Shown in pieces: positions 1 through 8,297 of a stretch of 64,000 bases of DNA; the first letter of the stretch is position 1; every line of letters starts with the position of its first letter. The notes below the pieces were generated by a model. That model saw only the letters and a program-made list of their open reading frames with translations. It was not told the DNA's origin and did not search any database. The stretch covers positions 62,001 to 126,000 of the forward strand of contig JBMOMT010000060.1 in NCBI GenBank assembly GCA_049324835.1. Reading direction: 5' to 3'. Source of the DNA: JBMOMT01 sp049324835 (GTDB taxonomy: Bacteria > Chloroflexota > Anaerolineae > CAYNKW01). The position numbers and the translations under genes are program-made.

Positions 1-982
1 CGGGCGCCAGGGCAGCAGCCATGCGTTGCACCTCGGCCTCGACGTCGGCGGGCGCGCCGTTGCACAAAACTGCCTTCAGATCGATGCCGCCCGCCACGGC
101 GATACGGTGTCCCCACTGCCGTTTGACGGCCACGATGTCGTTCATCGGCGGCTCGAAGGGGTGGATGGCGTCAAAGCCACAGTCCACCAGGTCGGGCAGC
201 AGGCGGGTCAGGTCGCCGTCGCTGTGTTGACCCACCGGGATGCCTGCCTGGCGGCAGCGCGCCACGATTTTGACGTACCAGGGATAGACGTAACGGCGAT
301 AGACCCTGGGCGCGACCATCGGGCCGCTGTTGTAGGCCAGGTCGTCGGGCAGCCAGACGGCGCCCACGCACTCGTGCTGGAGCAGCCTCTCCAGCACGGC
401 GAGCTGGCTGGCGCCCAGCCAGTCGTGCAGATCGCGCACCAGGTCGGGGTCGTCGGCCAGCTTGAGGCAATAGTTCTCGAAACCGAGCAGGTGCCAGGCG
501 CCCATAAACACGTAACCGAGCTGGACCAGCAGCTTTATGCCGGCAGGCAGCAGGCCGGCCAGCGCCGCCAGGTAGCCGTCCAGGTCCTCGTAGTCGGGGT
601 AGCCACCCAGTTCTTCCGGTCGCGGCCAGGGGAAGGAGTCGAACTCGCGCCGGTCGTGGATGAGGGCCGCTTCCTCGGCCACCCAGCCGCCGGCGCCGCG
701 CCCCTCGCCGCGCGCCGCCCGCCACGCCTTCACCGCCGGGTGGTAGCCGCGCACCACCGAGCGCACCCCGGCCCGGATCGAAACGAAATCGTAGCCGGCC
801 ACGCGCCAAAAGTCCACTTCGTCTTGTAGATTTTGCAGCGGCCGGCCCAGGATGGCCGCTTTGTGGCTGCCGTGGACCGACAGCTCGAACAGCGGCGCCC
901 GATCCCCCTCGCCCTGGCGGAGCATGGCCCGGCGGACGCGGTCGAAATCGGGAATGGGGAATCGGGGATTGGATCTGTTCAT
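1..982 (-). CDS. Uroporphyrinogen decarboxylase-like (URO-D superfamily) protein, 3' end outside the window
   Basis: The reverse-strand frame opens with ATG at 982 and runs 327 codons off the left edge without a stop. The start overlaps the stop of the upstream Tm-1-like gene by ATGA, so the two are translationally coupled. The protein has the TIM-barrel features of URO-D-like proteins: an early VDFWRVAGYDFV segment, GYVFMGAWHLLGFENY in the middle, WLPDDLAYNSGPMVAPRVY, the strand VGQHSDGDLTRLLPDLVDCG and then FDAIHPFEPP. No haem genes are nearby. In catabolic operons such proteins are often corrinoid methyltransferase relatives rather than true HemE, so the reaction is unassigned. It is the last visible gene of the GntR-headed unit. 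Confidence 0.85.
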   Translation of the reverse strand, partial: MNRSNPRFPIPDFDRVRRAMLRQGEGDRAPLFELSVHGSHKAAILGRPLQNLQDEVDFWRVAGYDFVSIRAGVRSVVRGYHPAVKAWRAARGEGRGAGGWVAEEAALIHDRREFDSFPWPRPEELGGYPDYEDLDGYLAALAGLLPAGIKLLVQLGYVFMGAWHLLGFENYCLKLADDPDLVRDLHDWLGASQLAVLERLLQHECVGAVWLPDDLAYNSGPMVAPRVYRRYVYPWYVKIVARCRQAGIPVGQHSDGDLTRLLPDLVDCGFDAIHPFEPPMNDIVAVKRQWGHRIAVAGGIDLKAVLCNGAPADVEAEVQRMAAALAP

Positions 983-2259
983 TCCGCCAATCCGTTGCTC
1001 TGAATCCAGGCGGCGATGCCCTGCGGCGCTTGGCCTTGCAGCAGCCGCGCCATGCACCCGGCTGCCAGGTCGGCAAAGGGTGGATCGTTGAGGTGCAGGT
1101 CGGCCACGAGCACGGGGATTTCGGGCTTGAGCATCGCCTGGAACTCGGCGATGACCGCCCGGTTGCCCTCCGGGACGTACAGGCCGCCGCCCGCCTGGTT
1201 GGGCCGGGAAAAGCCGCGAGACGGCAGGACGACGACCGTCGGCCCCAGGGCGCGGTTCAGCCGCTCGATCATCTCCCGCGCGGCAGCGACCATCTCTTCC
1301 GGCGTGGGGGCAAAGCAGGTCATCTGCGCGTTGTGGACCATGTGGGCGCGGCCCCGGTATTTCTCCGGCGCTTTTTGCACGCTCTCAAAGAGCAGGTAAT
1401 CGCAGCCGCCCACCGAGACCACCGCCGGGATGGCCGTGCGGGTCAGCGCCTCCAGGCGATTGGGCGCGCCGGCCAGGCCGCCGTGCTGCTGGTCGATCAC
1501 CTCGTGGGTGCTCAGGTCGATGAGACCCGCGAATTTGCCTTGCCCGATCAGCCCCTCCATGGCCGGGCCGCTGGTGCCGTTGGCGTGAAAGGGCACCACC
1601 TCGTAACCCTGGCCTTCCAACGTGGCCTTGATGCGCATCACGCAGGGTGTGGTGATGCCCAGCATCGTGATGGCGATGGTCGGCGTGTCCGACTCTGGCT
1701 CCGGCTCGTAACGGAGGGCCATGCCGGCGATGGCGTTGGCCGCGTTGCGCAGGATGGGCCGGCTGATGACGTTCAGACCCAGCACGTCGGTGATGGAATG
1801 CATCATACACAGGTCTTTGGCGCCGACGTAGGGGCCGAACTGGAAATTGCCGCTGGCCACGGTGGACAACATTAGCTTGGGCACGCCGATGGGCAGGGCG
1901 CGCATGGCCGCCGTGCCGATGGAGGTCCCCTGGCCGCCGCCCAGCCCGACGATGCCGTGCAGCCGGCCCTGGGCGTGCAGATCGAGCACGATGCGGATCA
2001 GGCCCTCGATCTGGGTGGCGATGGCGTGGGCCTTGTCGCCCCGCGCCAGCAGCGCCTCCAGCGTCGAGCCGGCCGCCTGGGCCACCGCCTCGCGGCTGAC
2101 GTCGGCCTCGACCGTCGGCGCGGGCAGGATGCCGGGGTCGATCAGGATCGTGTTCAGCCCCCAGGCCGCCACGTGATCGCGGACGTAGGCCGCCTCCTGG
2201 CCCTTGGTATCGAGGGTGGCGACGACGACGATGGTGCGGGTTGGGGTTTGCTCATCCAT
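979..2259 (-). CDS. Tm-1-like ATP-binding domain protein (UPF0261 family)
   Basis: This 426-residue protein starts at the ATG at 2259, which has GGAGGA about 8 nt upstream. The same frame is open further upstream to about 2925, but that stretch overlaps the lactonase gene and has no ribosome site. The N-terminus TIVVVATLDTKGQEAAYVRD is the hallmark of the family, followed by the glycine-rich VGLGGGQGTSIGTAAMRALP, PKLMLSTVASG, and a second domain with TPCVMRIKATLEG and VSVGGCDYLLF. The family is named after the tomato Tm-1 resistance protein, and bacterial members sit in catabolic operons with unknown substrates. It lies between the lactonase-like gene and the URO-D-like gene. Confidence 0.88.
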   Translation of the reverse strand: MDEQTPTRTIVVVATLDTKGQEAAYVRDHVAAWGLNTILIDPGILPAPTVEADVSREAVAQAAGSTLEALLARGDKAHAIATQIEGLIRIVLDLHAQGRLHGIVGLGGGQGTSIGTAAMRALPIGVPKLMLSTVASGNFQFGPYVGAKDLCMMHSITDVLGLNVISRPILRNAANAIAGMALRYEPEPESDTPTIAITMLGITTPCVMRIKATLEGQGYEVVPFHANGTSGPAMEGLIGQGKFAGLIDLSTHEVIDQQHGGLAGAPNRLEALTRTAIPAVVSVGGCDYLLFESVQKAPEKYRGRAHMVHNAQMTCFAPTPEEMVAAAREMIERLNRALGPTVVVLPSRGFSRPNQAGGGLYVPEGNRAVIAEFQAMLKPEIPVLVADLHLNDPPFADLAAGCMARLLQGQAPQGIAAWIQSNGLAE

Positions 2260-2303
2260 CCCATTCCTCCGGTGTTGGTAGATTGGGAACTGGGAGCACC
2301 AAT

Positions 2304-3128
2304 CTACCAAAAGTAAAAGGGCGCGCCCGGCACCGGCTTGCGCCGCTCGCGCAAGGGCATGCCCTCGTAGGGATAGACCGCATGCTCCAGCACCGCCTCG
2401 TCGTGGCCGGGCAGGATAAAATCGGCGCGGCGGTCGATCTCTTCCATGCTGCGCCAGCCGTCGATCAAACTCACGAACCGCTGCTGGACCCAGTAGCGCC
2501 AGTGTTCCTCGATACGCGGCTCCATGTTGCGGTAGCGAAACACGGCGTCGCCGCAGATGACGCAGGCGCCGGCCGCCGTCTCGACCTGGACCGACTGGTG
2601 GCCGGGCGTGTGGCCGGGCGTGGGAAAGACGCGCACGCCGGGCACGATCTCGGCCTCGCCCTCGACCAGCTCGAACTGGCAGCCGACGAACGGCGCCTCG
2701 ATGCCCAGCGCCGGCGACTCGTAGGAGCGATAGTAGAGCGGCAGGGGGTTGTAGGCCCATTGGATCTCGGCGGCGCGGGCCACGTAGCGGGCGTTGTGAT
2801 ACTTTTTCATGTTGTGGGTGTGGTCCCAGTGCAGGTGGGTGAAAATGCAGAGGTCGATCTCGCCGGGCTCGACGCCCAGCTTGCGCAGCTCGTCGGGGCT
2901 GTCGAGGCAGTCCTTCTTCTGGCAATCGTGGTGATAGCGGGTCGCCCGTTCGGCGTCGGGCAGGCCGGTGTCGACCATGATCTTGTGTTCGCCGGTGTCC
3001 ACGTAAAAGCAGAGCACGGGGATCTGGATCTTTTTGCCCGGTTCCCCTTTAAAGAACATGTAGGTGCCCAGGTCGGTCTCGCACCAGCCGGTGTTGATGG
3101 GATAGATCTTGGTTTGCTGTACAGACAT
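2304..3128 (-). CDS. Metallo-beta-lactamase-fold hydrolase, N-acyl-homoserine-lactonase-like
   Basis: This 274-residue cytoplasmic protein has no signal peptide. It carries the dinuclear zinc motif THLHWDH (H98, H100, D102, H103), a third-ligand segment PTPGHTPGH (about 170-177), the bridging Asp in ICGDAVF (about 194) and the late His in LPGHDE (about 242). The spacing fits lactonases of the AHL-lactonase/AttM group. That fold also hydrolyses other lactones and esters, and the operon has no quorum-sensing genes, so a metabolic lactone is as likely as a signal molecule. It is separated from the regulator gene by 117 bp holding an inverted repeat. Confidence 0.88.
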   Translation of the reverse strand: MSVQQTKIYPINTGWCETDLGTYMFFKGEPGKKIQIPVLCFYVDTGEHKIMVDTGLPDAERATRYHHDCQKKDCLDSPDELRKLGVEPGEIDLCIFTHLHWDHTHNMKKYHNARYVARAAEIQWAYNPLPLYYRSYESPALGIEAPFVGCQFELVEGEAEIVPGVRVFPTPGHTPGHQSVQVETAAGACVICGDAVFRYRNMEPRIEEHWRYWVQQRFVSLIDGWRSMEEIDRRADFILPGHDEAVLEHAVYPYEGMPLRERRKPVPGAPFYFW

Positions 3129-3149
3129 CGTTGTCCTCCTCTGTTCTTA

Positions 3150-3244
3150 GACCTGACAGGTCCTGTTGAGACCAGGCTCGGCCCCAAGCTCTGTTCAAAA
3201 CAAACAGGCTTCTCGACAAACCTGTTCCTGGGACCTGTCAGGTC
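3150..3244. repeat. Inverted repeat with palindromic arms between GntR and lactonase genes
   Basis: A 14-bp arm at 3150-3163 (GACCTGACAGGTCC) is matched perfectly in reverse complement at 3231-3244. Each arm is itself a near-palindrome (GACCTG-A-CAGGTC), so either can form its own hairpin. The 67-bp centre contains nothing coding that I recognise. It could be an operator for the adjacent GntR protein, a partial terminator or a small mobile palindrome. Arm length and symmetry are seen directly and the role is not known. Confidence 0.7.
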
Positions 3245-3245
3245 T

Positions 3246-3971
3246 TTAGGGTTTCAGCAACTCTGCCGCCTGGGGCCACAGCGCGGCGACGTACTCGAAA
3301 CGGTCGGGGCGGATGCGGATGTCGGCCCAGACCAGCGGCCAGCCGCTGGCGCTCAGGGCGATGCGGTCCACGACCAGCACCGCCGCGCCCTGGGGCAAGC
3401 CCAGCACCGCCCGGTCCTGCTCGGTGGCCGGGACGAGCGAATACTGCTCCTGCATGTCCACCAGAACAGCGTGATACTTGTCCTCCAGCAGCTTTTGGAA
3501 GGAGGTGCGGCTCACGTCGTCGCCCTCCAGGCCGGGGCAGACCTCGAAAGGCATGTAATTGGTCTGGTTGGCCAGCGCCTCCTCGTTGACCCAGCGGGTG
3601 CGCACGTAACGATAGACCGGGCTGCCGGGCTCGACTCGCAACCTGTCGGCGACCAGGAGCGTCGCCGGCTCGACCTCTGCCTGGCGCACTTCTGAGCGGG
3701 GCTGAAAGCCCGAGCCGGCGGTGTGGGTGAACACGCTGGCAAATTGGGTGGTGGGCAGGCCCAAGACCCGAAACACGTCTCCCTCGGTCTCGACTGCCTC
3801 CACCAGGCCCTTGCGCCGGGCCGCCTGGACGACGCGCCGCAGCGGGTCGGCAGCGGCCTGGAAGCGCCCGGCCAGAGCGCCCAGGCTCCATACCTGGCCC
3901 ACGGGCAACTCACCCGCGACGATGGCCTGCTCCACCCGCTGCTGCAACTCTTGCGGATACTCGACGACCAT
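3246..3971 (-). CDS. GntR-family transcriptional regulator with UTRA effector domain (HutC subfamily)
   Basis: The chosen ATG at 3971 has GGAGGGAGCA directly upstream. A GTG four codons earlier (3983) is in frame but would place that ribosome site inside the gene. Residues about 1-70 form the winged-helix reader: ELQQRVEQAIVAGELPVGQ then SLGALAGRFQAAADPLRRVV. Residues about 90-240 are a UTRA small-molecule domain ending IALSASGWPLVWADIRIRPD. It is the first gene of a unit with the lactonase, Tm-1-like and URO-D-like genes and has its own promoter at 4010-4039. It is the likely local regulator of one or both catabolic units. Confidence 0.88.
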   Translation of the reverse strand: MVVEYPQELQQRVEQAIVAGELPVGQVWSLGALAGRFQAAADPLRRVVQAARRKGLVEAVETEGDVFRVLGLPTTQFASVFTHTAGSGFQPRSEVRQAEVEPATLLVADRLRVEPGSPVYRYVRTRWVNEEALANQTNYMPFEVCPGLEGDDVSRTSFQKLLEDKYHAVLVDMQEQYSLVPATEQDRAVLGLPQGAAVLVVDRIALSASGWPLVWADIRIRPDRFEYVAALWPQAAELLKP

Positions 3972-4009
3972 TGCTCCCTCCACCCTGCCTGCTGGTAAGC
4001 CAGGCCTTC

Positions 4010-4039
4010 ATTATACCTCAGATCGGCGGCTGCGGTCAA
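4010..4039 (-). promoter_or_regulatory. Sigma70-type promoter of the GntR-lactonase unit
   Basis: Read on the minus strand, TTGACC (4039-4034) is followed after 18 bp by TATAAT (4015-4010), about 40 bp before the regulator start codon. Just upstream, 4054-4070 contains a direct repeat of ATCGATA, a possible regulatory site. This splits the seven minus-strand catabolic genes into two transcription units. Confidence 0.6.
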
Positions 4040-4164
4040 GCCGGATTCGCTAGATTATCGATTATCGATGCTGGCGGGCGGCTCAGGTTGGGTATGTTGC
4101 TGCGTTGGCCGGGCAGCGTATCGGCGAGGGGGCGCTCCTCCTCCACTTCCGGGGCGCAGAGGCA

Positions 4165-4269
4165 TTACTTGCCAGCAGGCCGCTGGGTTGCCACGGGGGA
4201 GAGCCCATCGGCCAACTGCTCCAGGCTGGTCAGGTGGTGGGCCGGCAGAAAGTCGCCCACGCAGGGCAT
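4165..4269 (-). pseudogene. Short open frame downstream of the cyclase, possible gene remnant
   Basis: A 34-codon frame (MPCVGDFLPAHHLTSLEQ...) begins 8 nt after the cyclase stop and continues upstream in a frame shifted relative to the cyclase. It has no ribosome site. Its protein-like composition suggests a decayed C-terminal piece of a lost gene or a chance frame. The rest of the gap up to the GntR gene (3972-4277) holds only the promoter described separately. Confidence 0.2.
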
Positions 4270-4277
4270 GGCCGTAT

Positions 4278-5153
4278 CTAGGCCCGGCGAGTCAACTCGT
4301 TGATTTGTTTGACGTGCGCCGGATCGTAGGCATCGCCGAAGCGGGTTTGAGGCAATGCGGCCTTGCGGGCCATCAGTTCCTGGTATTCGTCGTCGTCCAC
4401 AAAGGCCACACAGCGACCAATGCTCGATTCACCATCCACGAAACGCCACGGGAAAAAGCCGATGGTGGCTCGCCGATTGGCCAGCAGGTCGATCTCGCCG
4501 CCCACACACTCGGCGTGGATGATGCCGTGCGGGAACATCTCGATGTGCATGAGCTGGTATTTGCTGGCGTCGAAGCGTTCTTCCAGGCTCTGGCCGTATT
4601 TCTGGCGAAAGAGCGCGTCGGCTTCCTGGGCCTGGCGGGGCATCCACTGGCGGATGATGGTGTTCATGGGATGATCCGCACTGCCGCAGTCGACGCCGAT
4701 CCACTTGAGCTTTTTCTCTCTGGCCCAAAGCGCAAACTCGCGATCGGGGCCGGGATGCTGCACCATGTAACGGATCTCGTCGGCGGTGGGCTGATCCCAG
4801 CCAAAGTGGTGGTAGCCGGTGTGGATGATCAGAATATCGCCTTTGCGCACCTCCACCCGCTCCTCGACCATCTGGCTGGTATAGATGTCGTAATCGCCCA
4901 CCGCATCGGACAGGTCGACGACGACACCCGGCCCGACGAGAAAGTCCATGTCCAGGCTGGCGATGTCTTTGCCCGGCGTGTAAAAGTGGATCTCGCCATC
5001 CAGGTGGGTGCCGACGTGGTTGGAGTGGGTGACGAGCTGGCCGTTGGCGCCGTTGGGCGCCAGCCGCTTGAAATACTTGACCTGCAGCGGCTCGTAGGTG
5101 GGCCAGGGCGGCGTGCCGATGCCGAAAGGAATGGTCAGATCGATGATTTTCAT
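4278..5153 (-). CDS. Cyclase-family metal-dependent hydrolase (kynurenine formamidase-like)
   Basis: Start is the ATG at 5153 with AAGGAG about 6 nt upstream, giving 291 residues. The family metal site is present as SNHVGTHLDGEIHF (H46, H50, D52, H56), preceded by the typical N-terminus MKIIDLTIPFGIGTPPWP. A later DILIIHTGYH segment and GVDCGSADHP match the core of this alpha/beta fold, and IIHAECVGG near the end fits the conserved late Glu region. Known members hydrolyse N-formylkynurenine, isatin or amide and ester bonds of small acids. It is third in the fdrA-DUF1116 unit. Confidence 0.88.
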   Translation of the reverse strand: MKIIDLTIPFGIGTPPWPTYEPLQVKYFKRLAPNGANGQLVTHSNHVGTHLDGEIHFYTPGKDIASLDMDFLVGPGVVVDLSDAVGDYDIYTSQMVEERVEVRKGDILIIHTGYHHFGWDQPTADEIRYMVQHPGPDREFALWAREKKLKWIGVDCGSADHPMNTIIRQWMPRQAQEADALFRQKYGQSLEERFDASKYQLMHIEMFPHGIIHAECVGGEIDLLANRRATIGFFPWRFVDGESSIGRCVAFVDDDEYQELMARKAALPQTRFGDAYDPAHVKQINELTRRA

Positions 5154-5178
5154 GCCTGTCTCCTTGGTCGTTTTTTGA

Positions 5179-6576
5179 TCAACACAGTTCTTCGAGGGCC
5201 GCGAAGGCCTGTTCGAAACACTCTCTGGGCGCGGCCAGCAGCCCGGCGCCGACCATGCCCACACCCGGCTCCTTGTGGGCGATGCCGGTGTTCAGCCGGG
5301 GCAGCAGGCCGGTCTCCATCACCTTACGCACGTCGATGCCCAGCGGCGTGCCGCGAAAATCCAGCGCCGGGATGGTGAACGCCGTGTGCTCGCCGATGGT
5401 GATCTCGTACATTTCCAGCGTGGCGTTGAGTGCGTCCTGCGGCGCGCCGCCGACGAACTGCACGATGGCCGGCGCGCCAGCCAGCGCCAAGCCGCCGATG
5501 CCGCCCGTCTCGGTGATGGTGCTGTCGCCGATGTCGGGGTTGGCGTCGGCGGCAGTGAAACCGGGCAGCCACAGCCCCTGCGGCTGTCCGGCCGGGGCCA
5601 CGAACCAACGCTCGCCCAGGCCGCTGACGCGCACGCCAAAATCGGCGCCGTTGCGGGCCATGACGGTGACCACGCTGCTGCCGGGGATGCCCTCGGCGGG
5701 TTCCAGCATGGCCTTCATGGCCGGCATGGTCAGGTTGAGGAAAAAGTGATCGTTGCCATCCATGAAGCGCAGCACCCGCTCGACGGCGGCCGCATCGGGC
5801 ACGGCTTTGACCAGCGCCGGAGCCAGGGCGCGGATGAGCAGCGACGTGCCGGCCCGGTTGCGGTTGTGGCCTTCGTCGCCCATGTGCAACGCCTGGGCAA
5901 TCATGCTGCGTAGATCGATTGGCCCGCTGACCTCCAGCGTGGCCTTGAGCGCCGGGTACAACTCGGTCTGCATCCACCTGAGCCGCTCGATGACCTCTGG
6001 GCCGTAGGCGCCGTAACGCAGCACCTTGCCCAGACCCTCGTTTTGTGTGCAATAGGCGCGGTTGCCGTAGGTCTCGTTCTCGACGATCCACACCGGCATG
6101 GAAGGCGACACCACGCCGGCCATCGGCCCTACGGCGTGATGGTGATGGCAGGGATCGAATTGCACCTCTCCGGCGGCGGCCATCGCGGCGGCCTGCTGCG
6201 GCGTCTCGGCCAGGCCCTCGTAGACCAGCGCGCCCATCACTGCGCCGCGCATCGGGCCGCACATGCGCGCCCACGCGATGGGCGGCCCGGCGTGGAGGAT
6301 GAGCCGGTCGTGCATGCCAGGGATGACCTCACGCGCCAGGCCCAGGCCGACGATCCTCGGTCGCCCATTGGTGATGCGGCGGTACGCCTCGGTATTGGCG
6401 GCGTCGATGTCGATCCCGTCGCGGGTGGTCGTCAGCGGCTGCCAGCCGGCGGCAGGCGGTCGCCAGTCGACGTGTGTGGTCGGCACGCCCTGCGCCTCCA
6501 GGCTGCGGGCAAAGCTTTCCAGCCCCACGTTGATGGCGTTGAGCGGGTGTCCAAGTAGGGGCTTGGTCATCAGCAT
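5179..6576 (-). CDS. DUF1116 protein (YlbE/YahG family, partner of FdrA)
   Basis: This 465-residue protein overlaps the end of fdrA. ATG at 6576 lies 3 nt from GGAGGA, while ATG at 6570 (ATGACC) has better spacing and may be the true start. Family-typical segments are the histidine run DPCHHHHAVGPMAGVVSPSM, ENETYGNRAYCTQNEGLGKV, LHMGDEGHNRN and ITETGGIGGLALAGAPA. In E. coli the homologue sits with fdrA in the allantoin/oxamate locus, and the trio has been linked to oxamate carbamoyltransfer. Here the third partner (ylbF/DUF2877) and a carbamate kinase are absent, so the substrate may differ. Confidence 0.88.
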   Translation of the reverse strand: MLMTKPLLGHPLNAINVGLESFARSLEAQGVPTTHVDWRPPAAGWQPLTTTRDGIDIDAANTEAYRRITNGRPRIVGLGLAREVIPGMHDRLILHAGPPIAWARMCGPMRGAVMGALVYEGLAETPQQAAAMAAAGEVQFDPCHHHHAVGPMAGVVSPSMPVWIVENETYGNRAYCTQNEGLGKVLRYGAYGPEVIERLRWMQTELYPALKATLEVSGPIDLRSMIAQALHMGDEGHNRNRAGTSLLIRALAPALVKAVPDAAAVERVLRFMDGNDHFFLNLTMPAMKAMLEPAEGIPGSSVVTVMARNGADFGVRVSGLGERWFVAPAGQPQGLWLPGFTAADANPDIGDSTITETGGIGGLALAGAPAIVQFVGGAPQDALNATLEMYEITIGEHTAFTIPALDFRGTPLGIDVRKVMETGLLPRLNTGIAHKEPGVGMVGAGLLAAPRECFEQAFAALEELC

Positions 6577-8135
6577 TCTCCTCCGACGATCAGTCCGGCC
6601 AGCCGCGCCGCTGCCGCGTTGCTCTCCACGACCAGCACACCAGCCCGGCGCAGTTTACGCTCTTGCTCGCTCAGGTTTTGCGGATCACCCTCCGTGCCGC
6701 ACACCGAGGCCACAAAGACGATCTCGCGCCCCTGCGCCGCCGCTTCGAGCTGCGCCTGGTGGATGGCCGGCGTTGCCGCGCCGGCCGGGTCGGGATGGAC
6801 GCCGTGACCCAGCACCACGTCGAGCAAAACGATGGCCGTTTCGGGATCGCTCGCTTCCCGGACGATGCGCCGGTTGCGTAGATCGGGATCGAGCATGGGG
6901 TGCAGGCGGCCCTGGGTAAAGGCATCCTCGCCCAGGTCGACGCAGGTGTGGCCGATGCTGTGATGGGGGTCGGGCAGGCGGTGAGCGGCGTCGAGCGGCG
7001 CGTTCGAGTTGACCGCGCCGATCATGTCGCGCAGCAGCAGCATGGCCTCGTAACAGAACGTGCCGCCGCTGAACAGGCCGCGCAGATAACGCTGACCGGG
7101 CCGCAAGCGGCCCATCGCCGCCACGGCCTGAGGCTCCAGTTCTTCATCGCGCCCGACGAGGCGCGCTGCGGCTGCGGTGGGATCGTCTCCGCGCGCCAGG
7201 GCGACGGCCAGCAGGGCCGCTTCGTCCAGCGTGGCGGCAGGGATGGCGCCGGCCTGCCGGATCGTGTTCGTATCGCTGCCCAGAAAGCAGACGACGGTGG
7301 GCTTGTCGCAGGCGCGCGCCTGGGCCAGCACCCGGGCGGCCACGGTTGGGTGCGGCGGTTTGGAGATGAGTGTGATGACGTTCGTTTCGGGGTCGGCCTG
7401 CAGCGCCTCCAGCCCGGCGAGCATCATGATCCCGCCCACCTCGGCTGTCAGGTCGCGCCCGCCGACGCCGATGGCCTGCGAGACGCCGCCTCCCTCACGG
7501 GCGATGAGTGAGGTCACGGCCTGCAGGCCGGTGCCAGAGGCCGCCACCAGGCCGACTCTGCCGCGCGGCGCGGCGTTGGCAAAACCCAGCGCCACGCCGT
7601 TGACGATGGCCGTGCCGGCGTCGGGCCCCATGAGGAGCAGGCCACGCGCGCGGGCAAAAGCCTTGAGCGCGATTTCGTCTGCGAGCGGCACGTTGTCGCT
7701 AAAGAGAAAGACGTGCAGCCCTCGTTCCAGCGCCTGGCGGGCCTGGTGGGTTGCATAACGACCGGCCACCGAGATGACGGCCAGGTTGGCATCGGGGGCG
7801 GCGGTCAGAGCGGCGGTCAGGGTGTGGGGGCGGTGGGCCGGGCCGCTCGTGCGGCCTGTCCGGCTCTGGGCCAGCAGATCGTCGACGCGGACCAGGGCGG
7901 CGTCGGCCTCGGCCTGGCCGGTCGCCTTGACGCACACCATCAGGTCGTCGGCGGAGGCGGCTTTGGCCTGCGGCGTCAGCAGCCCGGCAGCGGCCAGGAG
8001 GCTCTTGTTGGCCTCGGTGCCCATCCAGGCGGCGGCATCCTCGACGCCGGGCGTGGCGAGCAGCGTCTTTGCCACCTGCATCAAGGTGACCGAGTCATAG
8101 TAGGCTCCCTGTTTGACCAATGTGCGCAGGGCCAT
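6570..8135 (-). CDS. fdrA: FdrA family protein, succinyl-CoA synthetase-like
   Basis: This 521-residue protein starts with ATG at 8135, with AGAGAGGAGC upstream. The N-terminal third has the FdrA-specific KQGAYYDSVTLMQVAK. The CoA-binding Rossmann core carries GLLLMGPDAGTAIVNG and GRVGLVAASGTGLQAVTSL, then GIGGRDL-like IGVGGRDLTAEVGG. The C-terminal half has NSNAPLDAAHRLPDPHHSIGHT and DVVLGHGVHPDPAG. Members resemble succinyl-CoA synthetase alpha chains, but in enterobacteria they work with DUF1116 proteins in oxamate/allantoin catabolism. It is the first gene of its unit, behind a promoter at 8243-8271, and overlaps the next gene. Confidence 0.9.
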   Translation of the reverse strand: MALRTLVKQGAYYDSVTLMQVAKTLLATPGVEDAAAWMGTEANKSLLAAAGLLTPQAKAASADDLMVCVKATGQAEADAALVRVDDLLAQSRTGRTSGPAHRPHTLTAALTAAPDANLAVISVAGRYATHQARQALERGLHVFLFSDNVPLADEIALKAFARARGLLLMGPDAGTAIVNGVALGFANAAPRGRVGLVAASGTGLQAVTSLIAREGGGVSQAIGVGGRDLTAEVGGIMMLAGLEALQADPETNVITLISKPPHPTVAARVLAQARACDKPTVVCFLGSDTNTIRQAGAIPAATLDEAALLAVALARGDDPTAAAARLVGRDEELEPQAVAAMGRLRPGQRYLRGLFSGGTFCYEAMLLLRDMIGAVNSNAPLDAAHRLPDPHHSIGHTCVDLGEDAFTQGRLHPMLDPDLRNRRIVREASDPETAIVLLDVVLGHGVHPDPAGAATPAIHQAQLEAAAQGREIVFVASVCGTEGDPQNLSEQERKLRRAGVLVVESNAAAARLAGLIVGGEC

Positions 8136-8242
8136 ACATGCTCCTCTCTCAAGCTTGGGGTAAAACGGCAGAGGGAGAGGATCGGTGGGGTGGGGGATGG
8201 GGTGGAGGCCGAGATTCTGAGGCTGGAGGCTCCCAGGTCTCT

Positions 8243-8271
8243 ATTTTACCACAATTTTGTGTTCGAGTCAT
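8243..8271 (-). promoter_or_regulatory. Promoter of the fdrA unit with an embedded CACAA/TTGTG dyad
   Basis: On the minus strand ATGACT (8271-8266), a 17-bp spacer and TAAAAT (8248-8243) form a plausible sigma70 promoter about 108 bp before fdrA. The spacer contains the dyad CACAA-TT-TTGTG at 8250-8261, placed to act as an operator. Whether the GntR protein binds it is inference. Confidence 0.5.
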
Positions 8272-8297
8272 GTCTGCTGATGGGCTGACGAATCTTT

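Noticed and set aside
26..829. Long plus-strand open frame
   Set aside because: Antisense shadow of the URO-D-like gene: low-complexity composition, no ribosome site, and the minus strand carries a recognised family.
979..2925. 648-codon version of the Tm-1-like gene
   Set aside because: The extra N-terminal part overlaps the lactonase gene, has no homology and the ATG at 2259 has a strong ribosome site.
2304..3128. Quorum-quenching role for the lactonase-like gene
   Set aside because: Only the fold is shared with AHL lactonases; no signalling genes nearby and the context is catabolic.
2241..3695. Plus-strand open frame of 484 codons
   Set aside because: It spans the lactonase and GntR genes in antisense and their intergenic region; arises from GC-rich codon bias.
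3246..3983. GTG 3983 as start of the GntR gene
   Set aside because: The ribosome site would lie inside the coding sequence; ATG 3971 is better.
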